DNA of 6,366 nucleotides, taken from the NCBI GenBank assembly GCA_045604155.1, contig JAZUNN010000067.1, forward strand, positions 1 through 6,366. The letters run 5' to 3'. The translations under genes and the position numbers were made by a program. Source of the stretch: JAISGQ01 sp045604155. GTDB lineage: Bacteria > Bacillota > Clostridia > Oscillospirales > Acutalibacteraceae. This document shows positions 1-6,066 of this stretch, in pieces. The notes under the pieces are model-generated. The model was not told the DNA's origin, did no database searches, and worked only from the letters and a program-made list of their open reading frames with translations. Numbering within the stretch: position 1 is the stretch's first letter; each line of letters starts with the position of its first letter.

Positions 1-11
1 ATTTGAATGTC

Positions 12-80
12 CTCCTTTTGCTTTTTTGTGTGCAGTTGGCAGACCGCACCTTTATTTTAAGCAAAAGGAGCTTTTATTTC
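12..80 (+). terminator. Long-stem inverted repeat, possible terminator of an upstream gene
   Basis: A perfect 12-bp inverted repeat pairs CTCCTTTTGCTT (12-23) with AAGCAAAAGGAG (59-70) around a 35-nt loop. The plus-strand side is followed by CTTTTATTTCTT, a broken T-rich tract. No comparable T run lies on the other side, so the polarity fits termination of a plus-strand gene that ends before the window. The large loop is unusual for an intrinsic terminator. A remnant of a mobile palindromic element is an alternative. Confidence 0.45.
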
Positions 81-104
81 TTCCTCATCTATGTAATTCT
101 TCCC

Positions 105-130
105 GAACCACGCGTCTAACGCGTGGTTTT
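105..130 (+). terminator. Strong GC-rich hairpin followed by TTTT
   Basis: AACCACGCGT (106-115) pairs perfectly over 10 bp with ACGCGTGGTT (119-128) across a CTA triloop and is followed by TT. This has the form of an intrinsic terminator, although the T tract is short (127-130). It may be the real end of the upstream transcription unit, or a dispersed terminator-like repeat. It marks the upstream border of the palindrome array. Confidence 0.5.
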
Positions 131-140
131 ACTTATACAA

Positions 141-357
141 CAATAACGGGACGATGTGGGCATCGTCCCCTACGATGGTTTTGGGTTTGTTTGGAAATCG
201 TAGCAATGGGACGTCATAAATGCCGTCCCCTACGGTGTTTTTTAATTTATTGATTAATCGAGATAACGGGCGGATAATATCCGCCCCTACAGGTGTGTTT
301 TCAAGTCGGATGGTGAAAAATCGGGAGGGCACAGAGCCCCTCCCCTACGGTGGCCTT
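141..357. repeat. Array of four diverged palindromic units (CGGG ... CCCCTAC)
   Basis: Four imperfect palindromes share a 5' GGG edge and a 3' CCCCTAC edge, usually followed by GGTG or a close variant. Stems begin at 148, 208, 268 and 323; the CCCCTAC blocks end at 173, 233, 290 and 348. The spacing is therefore 60, 60 and 55 bp for the starts. Unit 1 pairs GGGACGATG with CATCGTCCC. Unit 2 pairs GGGACG with CGTCCC. Unit 3 pairs GGGCGGAT with ATCCGCCC. Unit 4 pairs GGGAGGGC with GCCCCTCCC, with one bulged base. The stem interiors differ between units but stay self-complementary, while the edges and A/T-rich spacers are similar. I recall such CGTAGGGGCG-type intergenic palindromes from Clostridia. 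They look like a REP- or MITE-like dispersed family. No protein gene is credible here. Confidence 0.8.
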
Positions 358-432
358 TTACTGCATCACACCAATAAAAACCTGTCTTTTGCTCACACAC
401 TTTAAATCGTTAAAAATTTCTCTTAAAACCTC
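358..432. other. A/T-rich intergenic stretch with no recognised feature
   Basis: Between the last palindrome and the promoter there is low-GC DNA in which I see no gene, repeat or convincing site. Confidence 0.6.
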
Positions 433-461
433 TTGACAAATCAAGATTATTGTATTAACAT
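433..461 (+). promoter_or_regulatory. Promoter of the T-box/LeuA-like operon
   Basis: A perfect TTGACA -35 box (433-438) is separated by 17 nt from TAACAT (456-461), which matches 4 of 6 positions of the -10 consensus. Transcription would start near 467-470, just upstream of the T-box Stem I, which is where a T-box leader should begin. The -35 box lies inside a small dyad, CTTGA-CAAA-TCAAG (432-445). This could be an operator, but a 5-bp dyad can easily occur by chance. Confidence 0.8.
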
Positions 462-484
462 ATCTAACAATCAATCACAAACAC

Positions 485-752
485 TGTGATGCGGAATAGT
501 ATGTGAGTGCGATCGCCGTTCAGAGAGATGCCGGGTGGTGCGAGGCATTGGGGAAGGCTTGCAGAACTCGCCGCGGAGTGGCTGCCGTGAACTTTATCAG
601 TAGGGGCAGACGGGTACTCCCGTAACAGAGTCAAGATGTGTTTGCATCTAAGGGCATCCTAATAGGATGAAGAAGAGTGGTACCGCGGAAAAGTTAACGT
701 CGTTTAACGTTTTCGTCTCTTTGAACTTACAAGGAGATGGAGACGTTTTTTT
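485..752 (+). promoter_or_regulatory. T-box riboswitch leader, probable leucine (CTC) specifier
   Basis: The leader carries the T-box sequence (AGAGTGGTACCGCGG, 674-688) and an AGAGAG segment (522-527). A distal hairpin pairs ATGCC (528-532) with GGCAT (544-548) around a loop containing GGTG. CTGCC/GGCAG (582-586/605-609) fits Stem II, and ACGGG/CCCGT (610-614/619-623) fits the IIA/B element. The Stem I base pairs GCGG (491-494) with CCGC (571-574), and the stem above it can pair TGTGAG (502-507) with CTTGCA (558-563). That places GAA-CTC-G in the 3' specifier loop, the same position relative to the closing helix and the GAG(C/T) motif as in well-studied glyQS leaders. CTC (567-569) is a leucine codon. 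The antiterminator can pair AAGAG (673-677) with CTCTT (717-721). The bulge TGGT suits a tRNA ending in ACCA, as tRNA-Leu does. The T-box call is firm. The leucine call is an inference, supported by the LeuA-related gene downstream. Confidence 0.93.
706..752 (+). terminator. T-box intrinsic terminator (regulated)
   Basis: Bases 706-723 pair with 730-747 over 18 bp, including several G-T wobbles, with a 6-nt loop AACTTA (724-729). The T run spans 746-752. The 5' arm contains the CTCTT needed by the antiterminator, so the two structures exclude each other. Uncharged tRNA bound to the T-box should favour read-through into the operon; charged tRNA should allow termination. Confidence 0.9.
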
Positions 753-795
753 GTTTGTTCACACTATTTTTTATATATTGAAAGGGGTCTTCACA

Positions 796-2184
796 ATGAA
801 GAAAATCATCACCACCGACATCACACTCAAAAAACTCCCCCAGGATCGTGAAGCTGCTCTTCTTTTCCGTGAAAAAACAGCTATTGCCGCCTGCGCAGAT
901 TCTCTCGGCGCTGATGCCGTTGAGCTTGCTCCCATAAAGAGCCTGCGTGAGGATACTATTATATACAAGACCATCGCAAAGAATATTCAGAATGCCGCTG
1001 TTGCAATTCCTGTCGGCTTTACCGCCGAGAATGTGCTCGATGCATGGGAATGCGTAAAGGACGCCGCAAAGCCCCGTCTGCAGATCGAGCTTCCTGCTTC
1101 CACCGTTCAGATGGAATACACCTATCATATGAAGTCTGACAAGATGGTTGCAAAGATCGCAGAACTCGTAAAAAATGCAAAGACCCTCTGCGAGGACGTT
1201 GAGTATTCTGCCCTTGATGCAACAAGAGCTGACGAAAGCTTCCTCATTGCCGCTGCAAAGGAAGCAGAGGCTGCAGGTGCAACCGTAATTACCATCTGCG
1301 ATGATGCAGGTGTTTCTCTCCCCGAGGAGATCGCAGAGCTCACCGCAAAGGTAAAGGCTGCAGTCAGCATTCCCGTATATGTTCAGGTTTCCGATCGTAT
1401 CAGCATGGCTGTTGCATCCGCTGTTGCTGCCGTTAAGAACGGCGCTGACGGCATCAAGTGTGCAATGGCAGGCAAGAATATCCTTCTGACAGGCGAGATT
1501 GCAGATGCCATGAGCACCTGCTCTGCTCAGATCGGCGCAGAAACAAACCTTAACAACACCAGAATCCACGCAAGCATCGATGATATGCTCAAGAGCATAA
1601 ACCACGAAGCATACGAAACAGAAAGCACTGTCAGCGAAAAGAAGAAGATCCTTCTCGATTCCGACAGCACCATCGCTCAGGTCGCTCAGGCAGCTACCCT
1701 GCTTGGCTATGACCTTTCCGATTCCGACTGCGGAAACGTACACAAGGCTCTTATGCAGATATGCGAGAAGAAGGACGCTGTCGGCGCAAAGGAGCTTGAG
1801 GCTCTTATCGCAAGCTCCGCTATGCAGGCTCCTTCCACCTATCATCTTGAAAGCTACACCACTTCAAGCAGCAACGTAACCGGCTCCATGTCTCAGGTCA
1901 CCCTCAAGTGCGACGATGAGATAATCTGCGGTGTTTCTACAGGCGACGGTCCCGTTGACTCTGCATTCCGTGCAATCGAGCAGTGCATCGGCTATCACTA
2001 TGAGCTCGATGATTTTCAGGTTCAGTCCGTCACCGAAGGCAAGGAGGCTCTCGGCTCCGCTCTTGTAAGACTTCGCAACAACGGCAAGCTCTATTCCGGC
2101 AACGGCACATCCACCGACATCGTTGCAGCAAGCATCAGAGCATATATCAACGCACTGAACAAGATCGTTTCTGAGGAGGAATAA
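796..2184 (+). CDS. LeuA-like protein: degenerate HMGL/DRE-TIM barrel plus conserved isopropylmalate synthase regulatory domain
   Basis: The product has 462 residues. The start at 796 is chosen because GGGG (784-787) precedes it by 8 nt; the in-frame ATG at 667 lies inside the T-box RNA. Residues ~5-260 align by eye with the HMGL-like barrel of 2-isopropylmalate synthase, for example DDVEFSAEDATR-type DVEYSALDATR (134-144) and PEE in SLPEEI. The catalytic signatures are replaced: TLRDGEQ is TLKKLPQ (10-16), and the metal-binding HCHND is VQVSD (196-200). The GERAGN segment and the KHSGR region of the linker are not recognisable. By contrast, residues ~348-456 look like a good LeuA_dimer domain, with GDGPVDSAFRAI (383-394), EALGSALVRLRNNG and GNGTSTDIVAASIRAYINALN. 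In true LeuA this domain binds leucine for feedback inhibition. I infer a catalytically dead or altered protein that senses leucine. It is too divergent to name leuA. It is probably translationally coupled to the next gene, one base away. Confidence 0.88.
   Translation: MKKIITTDITLKKLPQDREAALLFREKTAIAACADSLGADAVELAPIKSLREDTIIYKTIAKNIQNAAVAIPVGFTAENVLDAWECVKDAAKPRLQIELPASTVQMEYTYHMKSDKMVAKIAELVKNAKTLCEDVEYSALDATRADESFLIAAAKEAEAAGATVITICDDAGVSLPEEIAELTAKVKAAVSIPVYVQVSDRISMAVASAVAAVKNGADGIKCAMAGKNILLTGEIADAMSTCSAQIGAETNLNNTRIHASIDDMLKSINHEAYETESTVSEKKKILLDSDSTIAQVAQAATLLGYDLSDSDCGNVHKALMQICEKKDAVGAKELEALIASSAMQAPSTYHLESYTTSSSNVTGSMSQVTLKCDDEIICGVSTGDGPVDSAFRAIEQCIGYHYELDDFQVQSVTEGKEALGSALVRLRNNGKLYSGNGTSTDIVAASIRAYINALNKIVSEEE
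2173..2179 (+). promoter_or_regulatory. Shine-Dalgarno site of the TIM-barrel/ligase gene, inside the end of the LeuA-like gene
   Basis: GAGGAGG lies within the last codons (Glu-Glu-Glu) of the upstream gene, 6 nt before the ATG at 2186, and the upstream TAA is at 2182-2184. This arrangement fixes the start codon and implies translational coupling, so the two proteins are probably made in similar amounts. Confidence 0.85.
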
Positions 2185-2185
2185 G

Positions 2186-4648
2186 ATGAAAATCGTCTTC
2201 TCTACCAAAAATGTAAAACGTGCATCTTTCCTCGATACCTGCCGTTTTGCCTATGACTACGGCTTTGACGGCTTTGAGATCTACGATGCAATAAAGGAGC
2301 GCACTTCTCACCACGACAGCATTCTGCGCCGTGACCGTGCCGCAGATTCAAAGAGAAAGCTCATAAACCGCAATCTTACCGTGCCTGCACTGAGCTATCC
2401 CGTATCTCTCAGCGACAGTGAGGCTTCCGCTGAAACCCTCGTAAAATACGTGGATATGGCTGCTGCCGCAGGCGTTGCAAATGTGATCGTTCGCATTGAG
2501 GAAGAAATGTCCTTTGATGCCATGAACGAAAAGCTTTCAAGCGCCATAAAGCGTGCAGAGCGCTCTGATGTGGGTATCCTGCTTGAAACCGTAGGCTATC
2601 TTGCAAACACCGAAAACATCATTGATATAATCAACCATTTCTCCTCTGCCGCCATCGGCGTTTCATGGAATGTGCGAGGCACATATTTCGGTGCAGGAGA
2701 AACTTCTGAAACCACCATTAAGACCCTCGGCGCATACATCAAGTATGTCCGCTTAGGCGATATGAAGGACGGAAAGACCGTTCTTATCGGTGAGGGTGAG
2801 CTGGACGTCGAAAAGCTCATCGGAGCCCTCTCTTCCCTCAACTTTGACGGCTTTATCTGCGCCGCATGGAACGAGGAGATAAACGATGCCGACATCGTTC
2901 TGACCCACTTTGCAAATTATATTTCCTCTCTCAAAAGAGAAAAGAAAAACTACGACCGTGCTTACTACAACAGAGCAAAGACAGGTACTTTCGTCTGGAA
3001 GAAGTACGATGTTATCGATTATACCTTCTCCGATGTACTTGACACCATGGTCGAAAATTACCCCGACCAGTACGCATTCAAATATCCCACCCTCGACTAC
3101 ACAAGAACCTACAAGCAGTTCCGCCGTGACGTTGATGAGTGCGCTGCAGCACTTATCTCCCTGGGAGTCAAGGCAGGCGACCACGTCGCTGTATGGGCAA
3201 CCAACGTTCCTGCATGGTATATCACCTTCTGGGCAACCACCAAGATCGGTGCTGTTCTTGTTACTGTCAACACCGCTTACAAGATCCACGAGATCGAATA
3301 TCTCTTAAAGCAGTCTGACACTCATACCCTTGTCATGATCGAGGACTGCAAGGATATAAATTATAAGGAAATTATCGCAGAGCTCTGCCCCGAGCTTGAA
3401 AGCCTCACCCCCGGTGAGCCTCTGTATTCAAAGAATCTCCCCTTCCTGAGAAATGTCGTTACAGTCGGCTTCTCAATGCCCGGCTGTCTGACATGGGAGC
3501 AGATGCTGTCCCGTTCCTCTCTCGTACCTCGTGAGGAAGTACGCAGAAGAGCATCCCTCGTAAAGCCTGACGACGTCTGTAATATGCAGTACACCTCAGG
3601 TACCACAGGCTTCCCCAAGGGCGTTATGCTGACCCACCGCAACATTGTAAACAACGGTAAGACAATCGGCGACAGAATGGATCTTTCCACCGCTGACCGC
3701 ATGATGATTCAGGTTCCCATGTTCCACTGCTTCGGCATGGTACTTTCCATGACCTCAATGATGACCCACGGCGGAACACTCTGTCCTATCCCCTATTTCT
3801 CCCCCAAATCCTCCCTTGCCTGCGTAAACGATGAGCATATCACCTGCTTCAACGGTGTTCCCACCATGTTTATCGCAATGTTCAACCACCCCGACTTTGC
3901 AAAGACCGATTTCTCATATATGAGAACGGGTATCATGGCAGGTGCAAACTGTCCTGCTGACCTGATGAGGCGAGCTGCTGACGAAATGAACATGAAGGAA
4001 ATAATCTCCGTTTACGGTCAGACCGAGGCATCTCCCGGCTGTACCATGGGCGAGGTCAATGAGGATATCGACCACAGAGTTGAAACTGTCGGCAGCCCCT
4101 TCCCCGGTGTTGAATGTAAGGTCATCGACCCCGAAACAGGTGAAGAACTCCCCGACGGCGAAAGCGGCGAGTTTGTAGCACGTGGTTTCAACATTATGAA
4201 GGGCTATTACAAAATGCCCGAGGCTACCGCTCAGGCTATTGATGCTGACGGCTGGCTCCATTCAGGCGACATCTGCTGCCGCACTCCCGACGGCTATTAC
4301 AAGGTAACAGGACGACTCAAGGATATGATCATCCGAGGCGGTGAAAACCTCTATCCCCGTGAGATCGAGGAGTTTTATCTCACCAATCCCAAGGTTCGTG
4401 ACGTTCAGGTCGTCGGCGTTCCCGACGAGCGCTACGGTGAGGAGTGCTGTGCATGGATTATCCTCCACAAGGGCGAAACAGCAGACGAAAACGAAATGCG
4501 TGAGTACGGCAATGCTTCCATTGCACGTCACAAGGTTCCCAGATACTTCCTCTTTGTCAAGGAGTTCCCCATGAACGCCGCAGGCAAGATTCTGAAGTAT
4601 AAAATGCGTGATGAGTCCGCAGAAATTCTGGGACTTAACAAGAAATAA
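2186..4648 (+). CDS. Fusion of a xylose-isomerase-like TIM barrel and an AMP-forming acyl-CoA ligase
   Basis: The 820-residue product has two parts. Residues 1-~248 resemble the sugar phosphate isomerase/epimerase (AP endonuclease 2) barrel: EIYDAI (31-36), LLETVG (132-137), YVRLGDMKDG (187-196), IGEGELD (201-207). Its metal site looks eroded, because the usual D..H segment reads SWNVRG (160-165) and the HxKD segment reads RLGD. Residues ~260-820 form a full acyl-CoA synthetase. They carry the P-loop YTSGTTGFPKG (469-479), VYGQTE (609-614), WLHSGD (690-695), GRLKDMIIRGGENLYP (709-724) and the C-terminal AAGKILK with likely catalytic Lys801. Such enzymes activate a carboxylic acid with ATP to an acyl-AMP and then to an acyl-CoA. 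The ligase resembles short/medium-chain FadD-like members; the substrate cannot be read from sequence. Position under a probable leucine T-box suggests a branched-chain acid such as isovalerate (inference). The frame is open across the junction, so this is a real fusion in this sequence. Confidence 0.9.
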   Translation: MKIVFSTKNVKRASFLDTCRFAYDYGFDGFEIYDAIKERTSHHDSILRRDRAADSKRKLINRNLTVPALSYPVSLSDSEASAETLVKYVDMAAAAGVANVIVRIEEEMSFDAMNEKLSSAIKRAERSDVGILLETVGYLANTENIIDIINHFSSAAIGVSWNVRGTYFGAGETSETTIKTLGAYIKYVRLGDMKDGKTVLIGEGELDVEKLIGALSSLNFDGFICAAWNEEINDADIVLTHFANYISSLKREKKNYDRAYYNRAKTGTFVWKKYDVIDYTFSDVLDTMVENYPDQYAFKYPTLDYTRTYKQFRRDVDECAAALISLGVKAGDHVAVWATNVPAWYITFWATTKIGAVLVTVNTAYKIHEIEYLLKQSDTHTLVMIEDCKDINYKEIIAELCPELESLTPGEPLYSKNLPFLRNVVTVGFSMPGCLTWEQMLSRSSLVPREEVRRRASLVKPDDVCNMQYTSGTTGFPKGVMLTHRNIVNNGKTIGDRMDLSTADRMMIQVPMFHCFGMVLSMTSMMTHGGTLCPIPYFSPKSSLACVNDEHITCFNGVPTMFIAMFNHPDFAKTDFSYMRTGIMAGANCPADLMRRAADEMNMKEIISVYGQTEASPGCTMGEVNEDIDHRVETVGSPFPGVECKVIDPETGEELPDGESGEFVARGFNIMKGYYKMPEATAQAIDADGWLHSGDICCRTPDGYYKVTGRLKDMIIRGGENLYPREIEEFYLTNPKVRDVQVVGVPDERYGEECCAWIILHKGETADENEMREYGNASIARHKVPRYFLFVKEFPMNAAGKILKYKMRDESAEILGLNKK

Positions 4649-4653
4649 TTTTA

Positions 4654-4690
4654 AAAGCCTGATGTGTTAACCACATCAGGCTTTATTTTT
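4654..4690. terminator. Bidirectional intrinsic terminator between convergent genes
   Basis: A perfect 13-bp stem pairs AAAGCCTGATGTG (4654-4666) with CACATCAGGCTTT (4672-4684) around the loop TTAAC. The plus-strand side continues into TTTATTTTTAT, a good U tract for the operon that ends at 4648. On the minus strand the hairpin is followed by TTTTAAAATTATT, so it probably also ends trpB, whose stop (4689-4691) overlaps the plus-strand T tract. Confidence 0.9.
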
Positions 4691-5909
4691 ATCTGATACC
4701 GTATTTTTCGATGATGTAATCCATATCCTTGTCGCCTCTGCCCGACAGACAGATAAGAACAGAGCCCTTGCCCATGGTCTTTGCAAGCTTCATGCCGTAT
4801 GCCACAGCATGGGAGCTTTCTATGGCGGGAATGATGCCTTCCATTCTGGAAAGCTCAAAGAATGCGTCGATGGTCTCGTCGTAGGATACAACGTCATACT
4901 TTACTCTGCCGAGATCATGGAGGAATGCGTGCTCAGGACCGGAGGAGGGGTAATCAAGACCCGATGCGACAGAATAGACAGGTGCGGGATCACCGTTTTC
5001 GTCCTTGAGCATGATGCTGTTGAAGCCGTGCATGATGCCCTCTTCACCGTATTTAAGACTTGCTGCGTGGTCGCCCAGCGCAGTGCCTCTGCCCAGAGGC
5101 TCAACACCGTAGATATCGACAGGGTCATTGAGGAAGCCCGAGAACATACCCATTGCATTGGAGCCGCCGCCTACGCAGGCAACTACGGCATCGGGAAGCT
5201 CACCTGTCATCTGAGTGAACTGTTCTCTTGCCTCAATGCCCACAACGCTCTGAAAATCACGCACCATCATGGGGAAAGGATGAGGACCGAGAACAGAACC
5301 GATGCAGTAGATTGCATCGTTATATTCCTTGCTGTAAGCATCAAATGCGGCGTCGACTGCTTCCTTAAGAGTTGCAAGTCCCTCTGTTACCTCGATAACA
5401 TTTGCACCGAGAATTTTCATTCTTGCAACATTGGGTGCCTGCTTTTTGATATCAACAGAGCCCATGTAAATGTCACATTCAAGACCGAAATATGCAGCTG
5501 CGGTGGCAAGTGCAACACCATGCTGACCTGCACCTGTTTCAGCAATTACCTTTTTCTTTCCCATATACTTTGCCAGAAGACCTTCGCCCATGCAGTGGTT
5601 AAGCTTATGAGCGCCTGTGTGGTTAAGATCCTCACGCTTTACATAGAGCTGAACGCCTGTGCCGATCTTGTTTGAAAGTCTTTCAAGATGAGAGATAGGT
5701 GTGGGTCTGCCCTGAAATTCCTTGCGGATTCTGCGAAGCTCGCTGATGAATTTTCTCGACTTGCAGATGGTTTGGTATGAATCGTTTATCTCCTGCATTG
5801 CTGTCTTAAGCTCAGGTGAGATATATGCTCCGCCGTATTTGCCGAAAAAGCCGTTTGCATCGGGATAGTTCTTGAAATAGGTGTCAAAATCTACGTTATT
5901 GAATTTCAT
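4689..5909 (-). CDS. trpB: Tryptophan synthase beta chain (orphan)
   Basis: The 406-residue product has the usual TrpB length. It is a PLP enzyme that condenses indole with L-serine to give L-tryptophan. Visible signatures are GRPTP (67-71) and KREDLNHTGAHKLN, with the PLP-binding Lys102. ETGAGQHG carries the catalytic Glu124. The phosphate-binding GGGSN is at 247-251, followed by GLDYPSSGPEH (318-328), EGIIPAIESSHA and LSGRGDKD (388-395, with the pyridine-contacting Ser389). The set is that of the classical TrpB1 type rather than TrpB2, and all key residues appear intact. The start is supported by CGGAGG 8 nt upstream. No trpA or other trp gene is adjacent: the neighbours are a convergent ligase operon and a divergent phosphofructokinase. 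It may salvage indole, or work with a TrpA encoded elsewhere. A short upstream ORF with a Trp codon may regulate it. Confidence 0.96.
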   Translation of the reverse strand: MKFNNVDFDTYFKNYPDANGFFGKYGGAYISPELKTAMQEINDSYQTICKSRKFISELRRIRKEFQGRPTPISHLERLSNKIGTGVQLYVKREDLNHTGAHKLNHCMGEGLLAKYMGKKKVIAETGAGQHGVALATAAAYFGLECDIYMGSVDIKKQAPNVARMKILGANVIEVTEGLATLKEAVDAAFDAYSKEYNDAIYCIGSVLGPHPFPMMVRDFQSVVGIEAREQFTQMTGELPDAVVACVGGGSNAMGMFSGFLNDPVDIYGVEPLGRGTALGDHAASLKYGEEGIMHGFNSIMLKDENGDPAPVYSVASGLDYPSSGPEHAFLHDLGRVKYDVVSYDETIDAFFELSRMEGIIPAIESSHAVAYGMKLAKTMGKGSVLICLSGRGDKDMDYIIEKYGIR

Positions 5910-5961
5910 TTTGTTTTCCTCCGTTTATATTAATTGATTTGTGTTCGATATGTGTTGATTA

Positions 5962-5997
5962 TCATTCGGCGCAGCAGCGCCAGCGTGTTGTTTTCAT
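5962..5997 (-). CDS. Putative 11-residue leader peptide upstream of trpB
   Basis: The ORF reads MKTTRWRCCAE and then TGA. It is preceded by GGGAGG (6011-6006) with 8-nt spacing to ATG, as good a ribosome binding site as that of any full gene here. It ends 52 nt before the trpB start. It contains one Trp codon followed by Arg-Cys-Cys. A small hairpin (GGCGC/GCGCC, 5968-5981) lies within the coding part. There is no terminator-like hairpin with a U tract between it and trpB, so a classical trp attenuator is not evident. It may act by ribosome stalling, coupling or mRNA structure. The transcription start is unknown, so expression is unproven. Confidence 0.5.
   Translation of the reverse strand: MKTTRWRCCAE
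5968..5981. other. Short GC-rich hairpin inside the trpB leader
   Basis: GGCGC (5968-5972) pairs with GCGCC (5977-5981) across AGCA. It is the only GC-rich structure in an otherwise A/T-rich intergenic region and coincides with the Arg-Cys-Cys-Ala codons of the putative leader peptide. No T tract follows on either strand, so it is not an intrinsic terminator. Confidence 0.55.
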
Positions 5998-6066
5998 TGT
6001 ATTTTCCTCCCAAAAACAAAAAGTACATGGCAGGAAAAAAAAATTTTTTTGGGGAGGAAAAAAATT

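Noticed and set aside
141..357. CRISPR array
   Set aside because: The units are diverged palindromes with similar A/T-rich spacers, not identical direct repeats with unique spacers, and no cas genes are present.
26..405. Short open frames across the repeat region
   Set aside because: They run through the palindromes, overlap each other on both strands, and show no ribosome site or recognisable sequence.
432..445. Operator at the dyad CTTGA-CAAA-TCAAG over the -35 box
   Set aside because: Five-bp arms containing a consensus -35 box can arise by chance, and T-box control already accounts for regulation.
667..795. N-terminal extension of the LeuA-like gene from an upstream in-frame ATG
   Set aside because: The region is the T-box antiterminator/terminator RNA and the extra residues resemble no protein. 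The ATG at 796 has a good ribosome site.
727..1845. A 372-codon open frame on the minus strand opposite the LeuA-like gene
   Set aside because: It is Cys- and Leu-rich, matches no family, has no ribosome site, and is explained by the strong codon bias of the real gene on the plus strand.
4809..5675. A 288-codon open frame on the plus strand opposite trpB
   Set aside because: It is a Cys/His-rich shadow of the intact trpB frame and has no ribosome site.
5934..5962. Plus-strand promoter for phosphofructokinase (TTGATT, 17 nt, GATTAT)
   Set aside because: Both boxes are weak matches in A/T-rich DNA, so I could not separate this from chance.
5909..5997. Classical tryptophan attenuator before trpB
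   Set aside because: There is only one Trp codon, and no terminator/antiterminator pair or U tract lies between the leader ORF and trpB.
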